From: Neurospora intermedia
Lineage: Eukaryota > Ascomycota > Sordariomycetes > Sordariales > Sordariaceae
Length of the DNA: 64,000 nucleotides
Direction of reading: 5' to 3'
NCBI GenBank assembly: GCA_037102815.1
Contig: BTPP01000001.1
Coordinates: 6,349,001-6,413,000, forward strand
Shown: positions 46,325-57,897 of the stretch, piece after piece
Layout: each line of letters starts with the position of its first letter
Position numbering within the stretch: the stretch's first letter is position 1
Position numbers and translations under genes: made by a program
Notes under the pieces: generated by a model
Databases searched by the model: none
What the model was told of the DNA's origin: nothing
The model's input: the letters and a program-made list of their open reading frames with translations, nothing else

Positions 46325-48745
46325 TGAGTTTATCTTTGAATTTCTGTTTGCTTGGTTTTCTTATTTTGTTGCCTTTGCGAACTGTATGAAAGTGGAGAGA
46401 TTAGTATCAAGAAAGGAGAGAAAGGGAGCATGAGCGAGAGAGAGAAAGGATGAGAAAGCAACATATATACTATATGTCGACAGTATTATTACACGACGGG
46501 ACTATTAGAGATAAGGAACAGCGAAGTAGTGTAATTATGGCCTGGTTTCCTTTTTCCTCTGCCTAGGGCTGTTATATCTACCGCTTATCGCTGGCACCAT
46601 GCACGTTTTCCAAAGAAAACAGCACCTGAAGTCTAGACTAGTTTTATACAGCAGGCGAGAAAGCCAAACAGTCCACCAGTCGTTACCCACATCTGGATTT
46701 CGCAGGACAACTCTGAGATCCATCCCTTCTTCCCTCCCACTCGTTCACTCCGCTCCAACTGTTCTCGAAAAGTTCTCTGCATGAACGGGTCGAGGATCTT
46801 GATAAGCTGGCACTTGATACTATCCATACCTTTTACACTCATACGCTCGGACTGCGTTCCCAACAGTCGGATTGCGCAGGATTATAGAAAGAAGATGGTA
46901 AGCACGAAAGTCGGGACTCAACGGTCCCACTCGGGGGGTATTTGTTGATTTCACGATCCGGAATTCTAGATCCAGGGATCTCAGAGGACCAAGAGGACCA
47001 AGCTCGTCGTATTTTGGCTTTGTGGCTTCGTGGCTGGTGATGGTGATGGTGTACCTATTCCTGGCAGCTCATGGAAGCTGGCCGGCGGCTGTGGACCGTT
47101 CAGTGTGTAGTGTAGGTGACAAGATGTTGGACCTCCTGGACAGGGCAATCAACTTTCAGGAACATAACTAGTCGACACTATTGAGCAAGGTACCTTAGCT
47201 CGCTTACCTATCCCAACTGGATGGATGGATGCCCCCCGGGACCGGAGGGAAAACGTCACTGTGGGAACTTTTTTGCTTTATGGATTTCAAGAGAGAGAAG
47301 AAGAGGGGCAGTTTCATTATGTTTTGTACAGAGCACAGTTAGGTGAATCCGGAATTGGGGTGTGCAGGAGCCAGTTCACTAACAGATTTGGTGATATTAA
47401 CAGCCATTTCCCGTTAGTGACTTGCCCATTCCACTTAGGGAGCCACCGAACAGCCGCAAAAGCTATCGATCCGCTCCATTGCTTCCGGACTGAAACTCGA
47501 TTACGATGTCAATTACCTTGAACTCTTCAAGCTCGGCCTTGGCCTTGGAAGATGGAAGAGCGACTACACTGCCTCAACTTTCAGCTTGGTTAAACCTCCG
47601 GAGAAAATCCACTCTGAAGCGTCAGAAGCGTGCAATATTGCAATTCCAGGCCCAGAAGGAGGCCATGGTGAGTGGAGAGAGGTTCAGCTGCTTCGGATGG
47701 TGTGGGATTGTACCATAGACAGAAAGACAGGTTTTGCATGGGCCACTGCACCGGAAGTAAACAATTGTCATGGAAGAGAGGGACAGCAACGGCTTAACGG
47801 GAAAGTAGTAATTCGGCATAGCACAGGACGGAAAAAGCAAATTGGATGAAACGACCTCAGGCTGACTTTCTGATCTCCCACCGATTGGAGGGGGAATCAT
47901 GCAAATACGGTAACCCCTCACTTTGTTTCACAATTTAAATACTTACCATGAGTTCCAAAGTCTGACTGCCTGCCTATCCGACTGACAAACAGCTGGATTG
48001 ACCCCTCACTCCAATCACCAACTGAACCCATCAACAAGAGGAGACTGAATTGAAGATTAAACTGTTGAATTTGTTGAATCGAGGTCCTGTCCAGGGCGGG
48101 TGCCCGCGGATGGGAATGTTACTGACCATTCCGCATTGGGGAAAGCGTGGAATGAGTGAGTGACATCATCTTGCATAAGATGCAGTCCGGGGAAGCTCGA
48201 CAGAGGCGATGATGTGATTCCTTCTGTAACCAGGGCAATTTACAGAGGATTTTCTGAATGACAACCAATTAGAGTCGTGGAATCTGGCTGCGAGGAAGAG
48301 AGAAAGACACCGGGAGCGTTCCATCGTGATTGTCCAGGTCTCTTTCCATCCGTCCTTGCTCTGCTGCTTGTTGGTCCCCGTCGCTGTTCGTTGCCTGTTC
48401 GGCCTAGTTGACTGACTGGTCCCTCTCCCTGTTGGGCTGGGCTCATGGATGCTTTCCTGCTGGTTGCTCGGTTGACTGAAATCGTGACGCACAAAGAAGA
48501 ACCTGTGGTAATGAGTGATCTCGCCCTGGCAGCAGGCGGGCCCAGCCTTGCCCAGAATCCATTCCTTCCGTCCGTCCTCTGTAGTACTTTATAACCACCA
48601 CGTCCTCCCTCCCCTCCATCTCCCTTTTGCTTGCTTCATTCCAAACCAGTGAAAACCAACGACTTCTCCAATCGAGAATTTAACGACGACGATACCCAAA
48701 CGAACAACTATTTTATAAACCTGCTACACAATACCAACCGCCATC
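46325..48745. other. Intergenic, 2.4 kb
   Basis: Between nem1 and the DUF1761 gene, both on the + strand. ORFs such as 47225-47521 and 47586-47849 have no recognisable content. The last 150 bases (48590-48745) are CT- then CAA-rich and fit the next gene's leader. I see no RNA gene or element. Confidence 0.4.
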
Positions 48746-49631
48746 ATGTCTCTTCACTGTTAGTAGCCCCCTCTTTCTCCTCCTGTCACTCTTCACCTTG
48801 CATCCGCGTCAGGTGGTTCATTACTGGGCATCATCTCAAACAACACAACGACACAAAATCGAATATTCCAACATAATGACTAGCATCTCGAGTTCGCCCC
48901 GATCTTTCATTCTTCTCGACACCGGCTCTGCTCAAAAGCATCGCGTTTCGGGTGTGTGGTTGCTATGAGAAACCGCGGGCGGCAGCCTATGACGTAGGGG
49001 ATGCGAGCGGGGCGCACCACGGGATGCACGTCAAACAACACCGACACAGCAACAAACACTGCGAATTTGGGATGAACCAAAGATGAACCACCGCAAGCAC
49101 AACGCACAAGCATTACCACCACCATCAACAACATCCATTTACATGAATCTCCAAGCATAACCAAACAATGATACTAACTCTCTCCCTCCAGATCTCCCCC
49201 CCGTCAAGCCCTCGGCCATCGCCCTCGGCACCATCTTCAACCATGCCACCGAGCTGGCCATCATGACCCCCCTGTTCGGCCAGACCTACCAGCGCGCCAA
49301 GATCTCCAACAGCAAGGAGGAGTTCATCAAGTCGCGCGAGGCCACCTCGGCCGTCATGGCCTGGGGCTCTTCCCTCGTCGGCTCTGCCCTGCAGTCGTAC
49401 GGCATTGGCGCTCTCATCAACGCCACCGGCACCCTCAGCTACCGCGGCGCCGCCTACCTCGGCGGTCTCATTTTCGCTGCCACCTCTGCTCCCGGTTTCA
49501 TCTCTGAGTTGTTCGTTGAGAAGCGCGCCTTTGAGACTGTCGGCATCAACGTCCTCGCCAAGCTGTTTGAGACTGTCGGCCTTTCCGTCTTCCTTACCTG
49601 GTGGGGAACGCGCACCAACCCTTTTGAGTAG
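48746..49631 (+). CDS. DUF1761 family membrane protein
   Basis: Predicted 150-residue protein from a 13-base first coding exon (48746-48758, MSLH plus one base) and exon 49192-49631, with a 433-bp phase 1 intron (GTTAGT donor, CTCCAG acceptor with TACTAAC branch site). The product starts MSLHYLPPVKPSAIALGTIF and has about four hydrophobic segments: ALGTIFNHATELAIM, AVMAWGSSLVGSALQSYGIGALI, YLGGLIFAATSAPGFISELF and VGINVLAKLFETVGLSVFLTWWG. This layout fits the DUF1761 family of small membrane proteins, whose function is not known. The short first exon is inferred from the splice signals and from the lack of an ATG before residue 28 in the main exon. Confidence 0.8.
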
Positions 49632-50849
49632 TGGGTCACCCTATTGTAAATAAGAACCTATTTACTATACTTCGGTATATCCTGTGGGAAACAGTCTGCT
49701 GACATGGTTGAAACAGCGCCTCTGCCACCTCCGGCTCCCCTGCTCTCGGCCGGTCAAGCTGGCGCGCCGAGTAAATGGGTCTTTTAAGTAAGGAGAACTC
49801 TGGGACGGTTTAATGAAGTTAATGATAATGGGAACTTGAGTATCGCACCTACAATTTGGAGTGTGGGCGTGTTCCTGGGCATTTCCTGTTTTTTTCTTGG
49901 TACCCTCTGTATTGTATCAAGCTATTAGCATAGTATCAGCATTCCTGAGATGAATGGAAGACGCTGGCGATACCTCACTGTTTGGCTCTTGTGCTTGTTG
50001 TTTGCTGGTGACCTGAGTTGTCTCGCGATCTGATATAAGTCTTGCGTTGGTAGTCGGCCATGACAATGTTGTGTTGTGTGTCGTGAGATAAGCCGTAGGT
50101 ACAGCCCGCGGCATCAACCCAAAGACGGTGGGACACATCTGATTGATACGAACTGGAAAATTGAGAAGTGATAAACTTGGTATTCCTTTCTCATATATAC
50201 CGTGCAAAATACAAGTGTTTACCCCACAACGCCTTCCATTTTCAATGACAGCAAGTAGCCAGCGCCATAAATCCATAACCGAAACCAGGATAGACTAAAA
50301 CCGTCAACCCATCAATGCTCTCTATCTATAGCTTAGATAAAAGCCCAGAACAACCAAGTCAGCCCATGGGAGCCGACCGGATGTGGTCAATGCGGAAGAG
50401 ATGATGACCGATATCCGACAATCTTTTCGTGATGAGAGCGAGAGGTGGGAGGAGCCCGGAGCGGAGACAGAAATCGACATCGAAGGAAGACAAGAGTGAG
50501 TGACAGAGGTTGTGATTAGAGCGTCACAAACATTTCCCTCCTTCATCTGTTCCCCGAGCCCAGGCATAAGTCCATCGAAGAACGGTCTTCGTGATTCCCG
50601 TCAGCGTCCAATCTCCAAGGTGATCGGTCGCCTGTTTTCTTCTCTCTCAACGGCAAGACGGTCCGGTTGTCTGAGCAAAAAGCACATATGCACACGAACA
50701 TTCTTGCAACAAGCAGACACACAATCACACCAACACCAACAGTGGTGTCATGGTCTCATATGCCCCCGCTTGTCGCCATCGTGTCGTTGCAGTCTTTCGT
50801 TTTTTGTGTGTGTGTGTTTGTTTCGCTCGAGTCGTTGCTCCCAGCGAAT
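49632..50849. other. Convergent 3' regions of the DUF1761 and nhp2 genes
   Basis: About 1.2 kb with short uninformative ORFs on both strands. The plus-strand ORF 50667-51359 is a shadow of nhp2. Nothing else is supported. Confidence 0.45.
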
Positions 50850-51688
50850 TTAGGCAGTGCCCTTGACCTTGGCCTCGATCTGGAGCGGGTGGGTACCCTT
50901 GACCCAGGGCTCGACCTGGACGTTCCACTGTTTTTGCGCCGTCTTGACCAGCTCCTTGTAAGCCTCGAGGTACTCGGCAGGGTCGACCTTGTCGCCCTCC
51001 TCCTTGCCAGAAGAAGACTTCTTGCCCTCGGGCTTGAGCATCACCACCGAAGTGGCGCGCTTGGTGCAGGCGGCCACGCCCAGGTCGGCGCGCGAGCGAA
51101 TGTACAGGTAGGGAACGCCGTGCTCCTCGCACAGAATGGGGAAGTGCATGATCACGTCCATGGGCGAGATGTCGCCGGCGATGATGACGAGGCCGGGAGC
51201 GTCGGCGGGAGGGGAGGCGGCGGTCCGGAGGGGGCACTTCTTGATGGCCTTCTCGCACTCTTTTACGCCGCGGTGGATGGACTTGAGCTTGGCGCCTGTT
51301 TTTTTTGGAATCAAAAGTTAGCTTGGGTTCAGTACAAGTCGTGCGTGGGTTACGATTGAGGAGCCTGGCAATGCAATTGGAGAGTAACATAACAAAACGT
51401 ACCCTTCTTGATCAACTTGTAAATCTTCTTGTGGGTCTTGTCGTCGGCGAGGGGAAGGGCAAAGGGGACAAGGTCCTCGGCGGTCTTGACAACATCCTCA
51501 GGGTCGACGGAACCCTCCTTCTCGAGGTGAGCCTCGACGGCCTTGACGAGCTTCTCGGTCTTCTCCTTCTTCTCCTTCTTGTCCTTCTTCTCCTTCTTGA
51601 CACCGGCCTCCTCGCTCATCTTCTTCTCCTTCTTGTCCTTCTTCTCGGACTTGTCCTTCTTCTCCTTGATCTTGTCGGTGGCACCCAT
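50850..51688 (-). CDS. nhp2: H/ACA ribonucleoprotein subunit 2 (Nhp2, L7Ae family)
   Basis: Predicted 243-residue nucleolar protein from exons 51688-51403 and 51295-50850 (phase 1 intron). About 45 N-terminal residues are almost only Lys, Glu and Asp (KEKKDKSEKKDKKEKK). The L7Ae/L30e RNA-binding domain follows: LADDKTHKKIYKLIKKGAK, IHRGVKECEKAIKK, GLVIIAGDISPMDVIMHFPILCEEHGVPYLYI and ADLGVAACTKRATSVVML. Nhp2 is a core protein of box H/ACA snoRNPs that guide pseudouridylation of rRNA. The protein is clearly longer than yeast Nhp2 (156 residues) because of the charged N terminus and a C-terminal extension. The Leu-rich ORF on the opposite strand is its mirror image. Confidence 0.93.
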
Positions 51689-52549
51689 CTTGTCGGATTA
51701 AATGTGTGTTTGTTGTTGGTGGTGGTTGGGTGTGTGTGTAGATATGGTTGATGGTGGAGGGCGATGGGGGTATCAAACAGGAATTAAAGAATGGTTATAC
51801 AGACAACCACTGCAGTAAAGAGAAAAAAAAGTTACTGGGTTGGGGCGTCAAGGTATTTGGTATCGTGATGGGGCGGTTGATCGCAGAAACGGATTCTTCA
51901 ACGCAGATTTTACTGGGTCCATCAAGTGACCCAGTCAATCAGAGCAGAGCGACGCGACCAAAAATTTGTAGGCCAATTGTAAAGCCGTTCCGCCCGGGGG
52001 CCGATAATGCAGGTGAGTGTCTGGATTTGGGTGCGATAAGAGAGCCCATTTTTTCGATAAGCACGCGATAAGAAATTGTCCTTGGCTCCCGCCTTTTGCT
52101 CGGTGGGGCTTTCCATTCAGTACGACAGGGATTAGCAGCCTTGAACTTAAACAAGGCCTGCTTCTAGCCTGCGCTGCCTGCCGCAAACTGGCAAACACCA
52201 GTGCTTTGTCCTTGAAGCCCGGTTGCTTGCCTGCCCCACTAAATCTCTAGAGCTTGTGATACCTCCAAGCGCATTCAGTGTGAGGAGCCATTGACTCACC
52301 TCGACAATTCACTGGCAAAAAGTCCACAATCCCAAGCGACATTGGCCCAATTCTGGAAGCTATTGTTGGAGAACCTTTTTGCGACCAGCAGCCTTGTCAT
52401 TCCCCGCCTATATCGATTTCCATAGATATCCGTCCAGTACCATTCGTAAAGTCCATACAGCCTCGAGCCGGGAACAGTCGCATTCTCACTCCGACATCAC
52501 CTCCACAATATCTCAGTAGCACACAAAATACTGTACACAGCTCATCACC
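51689..52549. promoter_or_regulatory. Divergent promoter region, nhp2 / eIF2B beta
   Basis: About 860 bases between divergent start codons of two genes for ribosome and translation functions. No other feature stands out. Confidence 0.5.
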
Positions 52550-53907
52550 ATGGCGCCGTCGCAAGTGAGCTATGCCCCCACGTTGGGCAAGCTTCTCAAG
52601 TCTCTTAACACTCAGCCCTTGGAGGCTTCTATCGAGGCTCTTATCTAGTACGCCTACGCCTACTTCATATCCATATAATTATATCAGATCCTAACATGGT
52701 CGGGCAGCCTCCTAAAACGTCGCCAAGTCAAGGGCGACGATGTCGCCAATGCCACAGCCCACATGCTACTCCAGGTCGTCGCCAAGTCTAAGTGGCAGAA
52801 CGTCGACCAGCTGCTCGCAAAGGTCTCCAACACCGGCCACAGACTCGCCCAAGCTGCTCCCACTGAGCAAGTTATCGGCAACGTTGTCCGCCGAGTAATG
52901 GGTCTTATTCGTGATGAGGCTTCCGAGGACAGAAATGCCGACGAGATGGGCGACTCAGTATCCGACCTCTCCCAGCTGCCCACAACGCCCACCATTTCCA
53001 CAAGGCCAGGCCCCACGCCCCTCCGCGCCGCGACTCTCCCCATGTCCAAGTCGATGTTCAACCTTCTCTGCGTTTCAGAGACCGTCCAGTCACCAGTCAC
53101 CGGCGCATCCACCCCCATGTCCCAGGGCGCATCTGCCAACATGCATGCCCTACGGTCCGAAGTTATTGATGGCATCGAAGAAATTATGGACGAGATCAGC
53201 CAGGCGGACGACCAGATTGCAGGTTTCGCGGACATCCAGATCCACCCCGGCGACTACGTGCTCGCCTACCTCCCCTCCCCAACAGTCGAGAGATTCCTCC
53301 TCAAAGCCGCAGCAAAGAGGAGATTTACCGTTTTCCTCGCCAGCGCTGAGCGTCAAAAACCCGGCGAGGTGCCCCACGCTGCCTTACGGAAGAAGCTCAA
53401 CGGTCTCGGGGTCAACACCATCAGCCTGGCTAGCAACGGCCTGATGGCTTACATGCCTAGGGTGAACAAGGTTGTTATCAGCGCCAAGGCCGTATATGCG
53501 AACGGCGGTATTTCCACAGAAAGTGGGTGCAGTACTGCTGCTAGGGCGGCGCAGGAGTACTCCAAGCCTGTTATCGTTCTAAGCGGTGTTTACAAGTTCT
53601 GCCCCGTAGATCCGTCGGACGATGGGACCGAGTTCGAGCAGGGAGATTCTTCGACATATGTCGACTATGCCGACGGTGAGGCCGTGGATGCCCTCGAGGT
53701 AGAGAACATTGTGGGCGAGTACCTGCCACCCCAATACGTCGATGTATACCTAACAAACCTGTAAGCCCTGAACCCAAAATTTCGATCACTGAAGAACCCC
53801 AACACTGACAATTCTACAGTGGCCCCCAAACACGAGACCATCTTGCCACCATCATGGCCGACCATTACAAGCTCGAAGATATGGGCTTGTCTTTGCATCT
53901 GCCTTGA
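52550..53907 (+). CDS. gcd7: Translation initiation factor eIF2B subunit beta (Gcd7)
   Basis: Predicted 412-residue protein from exons 52550-52647, 52708-53760 and 53820-53907. It carries the eIF2B alpha/beta/delta regulatory fold: an N-terminal helical part (LLKRRQVKGDDVANATAHMLLQVV), then IQIHPGDYVLAYLPSPTVERFLLKAA, RRFTVFLASAERQKPGE, INTISLASNGLMAYMPRVNKVVISAKAVYANGGI-type core, and YSKPVIVLSGVYKFCP, ending with VENIVGEYLPPQYVDVYLTNLG. It forms part of the regulatory subcomplex of the guanine nucleotide exchange factor for eIF2 and senses phosphorylated eIF2 alpha. A Ser/Thr/Pro-rich insert (SQLPTTPTISTRPGPTPLRA) lies in the middle. Both junctions close the frame (phase 2). Confidence 0.94.
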
Positions 53908-54984
53908 AAGCCGAAAAGTAAAAAAGAAGAAAATAAAAAGACGCGGTTAGTAATGTGTCATGTTGCCGGTCCAATGCAATGCTCGTTCAAATACTTTTCG
54001 ACTGTCTCTGGTTCAACCTGCCCACCACGATGCGTTCCAAGAATACAACACCGTGCGTTGCATATATGTCAACTGAAGAGTCATACCTGTACCCATAAAC
54101 TTGTTTGTTCCTTATCATCGTGCATATTTCGGTAGTCCCGATGGCGAGGTTTTGCGGATTCGCCGGACTCAGCAGCTTTTGACGCTGGCAGAGGCTTCGA
54201 CGGGCATGGCTAGATTGGGTGAAGGGACAAGATGTATCGCTTTTTCTTGCTGGGCTGCCATCGAACTTGAGGATCTAGACGAGTGCAGTACAGCACCACG
54301 TAATGATACCGTATATAAGCAGGAATCGGGGCCTCCGCTGCGGACATTCGATGCTATGTCGAGCTTGATCTGCACGCAGAAATATAATTTCCTGGAAAAT
54401 ACATCTCCCTGCACTGGGAGTCTGGCAGATACTTAAACTTGCCCAGCCATTCTCTGTCCACTCGAATCAATTTCCTCCCTTTTCCTCAGCCGCCTACGTA
54501 CTCGGTTCCTCACTCCTTAGGTCATTTATCCACATAAATCAATACATCAACGGCTCGTCCTTACTTCACGATCTTTCAGATACTGATACTTGTCTATCAA
54601 ATCCCTTTCTTCGAGCGAGAGTCATTCTCTGTCTTCTCCAGCTCCTTTTTCATGCCATCCATGTGACTGTTTGGGGCTATATCCTCACGGTCTACGCTCG
54701 AACGGCCTACACACGTACGGTCTATATACCTACGCTACGCACAACCACTGTTCAATAATCCTACCAGTTCAACCCCCACGGGTTAATACCTCCTATCATA
54801 ATCCCATAGTCTATCCGTCTACGACCTACACCTACGGTTCGTACACGGACGATCCACAAACCCACGACCATCGTCCACATACCTCGATCTGTTGCCTTCT
54901 CGGGGAAACCGTTCCAACCTCAAATCATACGCTCGCTCGGCCGGATTACGATAATCCAACCAGTCAAAGTCGGCTACCACCACA
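53908..54984. other. Intergenic and leader region with degenerate 15-bp repeats
   Basis: From the eIF2B beta stop to the orphan polyQ gene. Four adjacent 15-bp units of GGYCTA...TAC type (54674-54733) form a degenerate minisatellite. The ORF 54590-55111 reads through it as a GLYPH/GLRSN/GLHTY/GLYTY pentapeptide repeat, but it overlaps the next gene in another frame and I do not call it. Confidence 0.4.
54674..54733. repeat. Degenerate 15-bp minisatellite, four units
   Basis: Units start at 54674, 54689, 54704 and 54719 and share a GGYCTA start and an AC end. The middle positions vary, so it is an old or coding-constrained repeat. Confidence 0.65.
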
Positions 54985-56217
<1,233 letters not shown>

Positions 56218-56241
56218 TGGTAATAGAAGCAAGCAGCAGTA

Positions 56242-56656
56242 CCGCAAAGACTCGCGGGGCATCGATTTTTTTCGACCGACCGACTGCCAGCAGGGAAATC
56301 TGGCATAGGTAGGTAGTCTGTAGCTACTTAAGCATACTGTAGGTAGGGAACATTTATGATGCCGGCCAGAAGTTAGTTGTGTGTGTGTGTGTGTGCAAGA
56401 ATGTGATTTGAATCGATCGATGTCCCCACCCTCCAGCGAGCCTGGCGCTCTTGAAGAGATACGTAGAGGTAGGTAAGAAAAGACAAGATACCTAGATACC
56501 AGAGGAATCAAATTTACTGTGAATGCTCTGGGGGTGGCAGTATGTCTCCCGAACTAGGTACACTATCCTGTTTTCTGAAGGCATATAAAATGCACATCAG
56601 GAATGAATAATATCTGATTATGCCGGGTTTCCCTACCTAGAAATTGAACTTTGCGG
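56242..56656 (+). mobile_element. MITE-like element A (TA-flanked, degenerate inverted repeats)
   Basis: 415 bp, flanked by TA on both sides (56240-56241 and 56657-56658). The ends are CCGCAAAG and CTTTGCGG, a perfect 8-bp inverted repeat, and end similarity becomes patchy further in. The body aligns, in reverse orientation, with element B: shared blocks at 56421-56435, 56499-56510 and 56580-56592. A (TG)9 run (56378-56395) may explain part of the extra length. It has no coding capacity. The TA target and size suggest a non-autonomous Tc1/mariner-type element. It is older or more diverged than B. Confidence 0.7.
56378..56395. repeat. (TG)9 dinucleotide repeat
   Basis: Nine TG units inside MITE-like element A. 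Confidence 0.9.
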
Positions 56657-56744
56657 TACTAGCAGCAACGATCCCATCCATCACCTGTATTGCCGACTTC
56701 GCGTCCGCATCACCGTCATGCAACGGCACCAGACACTCTTTCTA

Positions 56745-57099
56745 CCGTATAAACTCGGGCCATTGATTTTTGGTTAGGTTCCCAGGAAATCAGACATAAA
56801 CCCAACATACGTATGCCCGATTCTGCACATTTTATATGCCCACCAAAATAAGCGGGGGAGTCGTTTGTTGCCACCCCGGAGCACTGTAAATTCGTGATTC
56901 CTCTGGTGCCATGTCTTTCCTACCTATTCTAGGTATTCTCTCAAGGGAGTGAGTTGGAGGGTGGGGACACTGAGAATCACGAGCGGTCTTGCATAGAATT
57001 TTTTGGTGGGCATAAATGTTGCAGTATGCTTCCTGCCTGCTTATGCCTAGGTGATTTCCTGGGAACCTAGGTAAAAATCAATGGCCCGAGTTTATACGG
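56745..57099 (-). mobile_element. MITE-like element B (TA-flanked, near-perfect inverted repeats)
   Basis: 355 bp, flanked by TA on both sides (56743-56744 and 57100-57101). The terminal inverted repeats begin CCGTATAAACTCGGGCC and match for 27 bases, then after a short mismatch for a further 14 (TTCCCAGGAAATCA); weaker similarity continues, including an ATGCCCACCAAAA block about 95 bases from each end. It has no coding capacity. It is related to element A in the opposite orientation. Size, TA duplication and long inverted repeats fit a miniature Tc1/mariner-type element. The right-hand end supplies an ATG to the ORF at 57081. Confidence 0.82.
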
Positions 57100-57302
57100 T
57101 ACCTACCCAGGGGGCACAACAGCGCCAACAACAGCAACAGTCCACCACCAGCAGCAACAGCCCGAGCGGTCCCAAAGACACTACAATCGCAACTACGACC
57201 CACGACCATGTCCCACAGTCAACGGACGGCTCTGTGGCGGATTACGGGACGGATTGGTTTGAGACTCTGAGGTCGACTGCACGTGACGTGAATCGCGGGT
57301 AG
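57081..57302 (+). CDS. Short ORF starting inside MITE B (hypothetical, 73 residues)
   Basis: ORF of 73 residues whose first codons (MARVYTV) lie in the right terminal repeat of element B. After that it reads through host sequence: a Gln/Ser/Thr-rich stretch (QQRQQQQQSTTSSN) and then a more protein-like end (SVADYGTDWFETLRSTARD). It may be an old exon now cut off from its upstream part by the element, or a chance ORF. No family is recognised. Confidence 0.3.
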   Translation: MARVYTVPTQGAQQRQQQQQSTTSSNSPSGPKDTTIATTTHDHVPQSTDGSVADYGTDWFETLRSTARDVNRG

Positions 57303-57897
57303 TAAGTGGGAGTGTGTGGTGGGAGTGAGAGAAGAAGGAAAAAGGAAAAAAGAAAAAAGAGATAGACATGGAGAAGGACGGGAACGAGGAAAAGATATCT
57401 GATACCTATGATGTGATCTCATCTGATATGATCTGATAGGAGGACGGAGGTGGGATGGAATGGATGGAGATATGGGAGGAGAGTAGGGAGAGTAGGAAAG
57501 TGTAGGGAGGTGTTGGGTATATACTTGCTTTAGAAAGAAGCTATGATAACGAAGTAGAGCAGATTGAGTGATTGTTTTTACTTACTCTGTGTCTCGTCAA
57601 TAACTTGTAAAAACTGTTGTAACGTTCCGACTTTCCGTGATCGACGAGCATAGGTAATTATTGACGAGTCTAGTGCATCTTATAGCTGTTAATTCTCCAT
57701 GTCGAGTTTGAACATCTCCAGTCTATGTTGCTCCTCATCGCAAAGTTCGTGGTGTAGATCGATCTGTCCTGCGTTGTGGACATTCCGAGAGATGTATTCC
57801 GAGCACTCAGCTTGAACACCTGCAGACAAAGAGTGCTATCGAAAATCACAAAAACCGTATCTTATGTGCTGATTGTCTCTATTTGACTCTTCCACGC
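57303..57897. other. Intergenic, right edge of the accessory island
   Basis: About 600 bases of purine-rich and AT-richer sequence with short GGAGG and TGATATGATCTGA words, then the 3' region of the YCII gene. No gene is supported. Confidence 0.45.

Noticed and set aside
51305-51751. Leucine-rich ORF on the + strand
   Set aside because: It is the exact antisense of the Lys/Glu-rich N terminus of nhp2.
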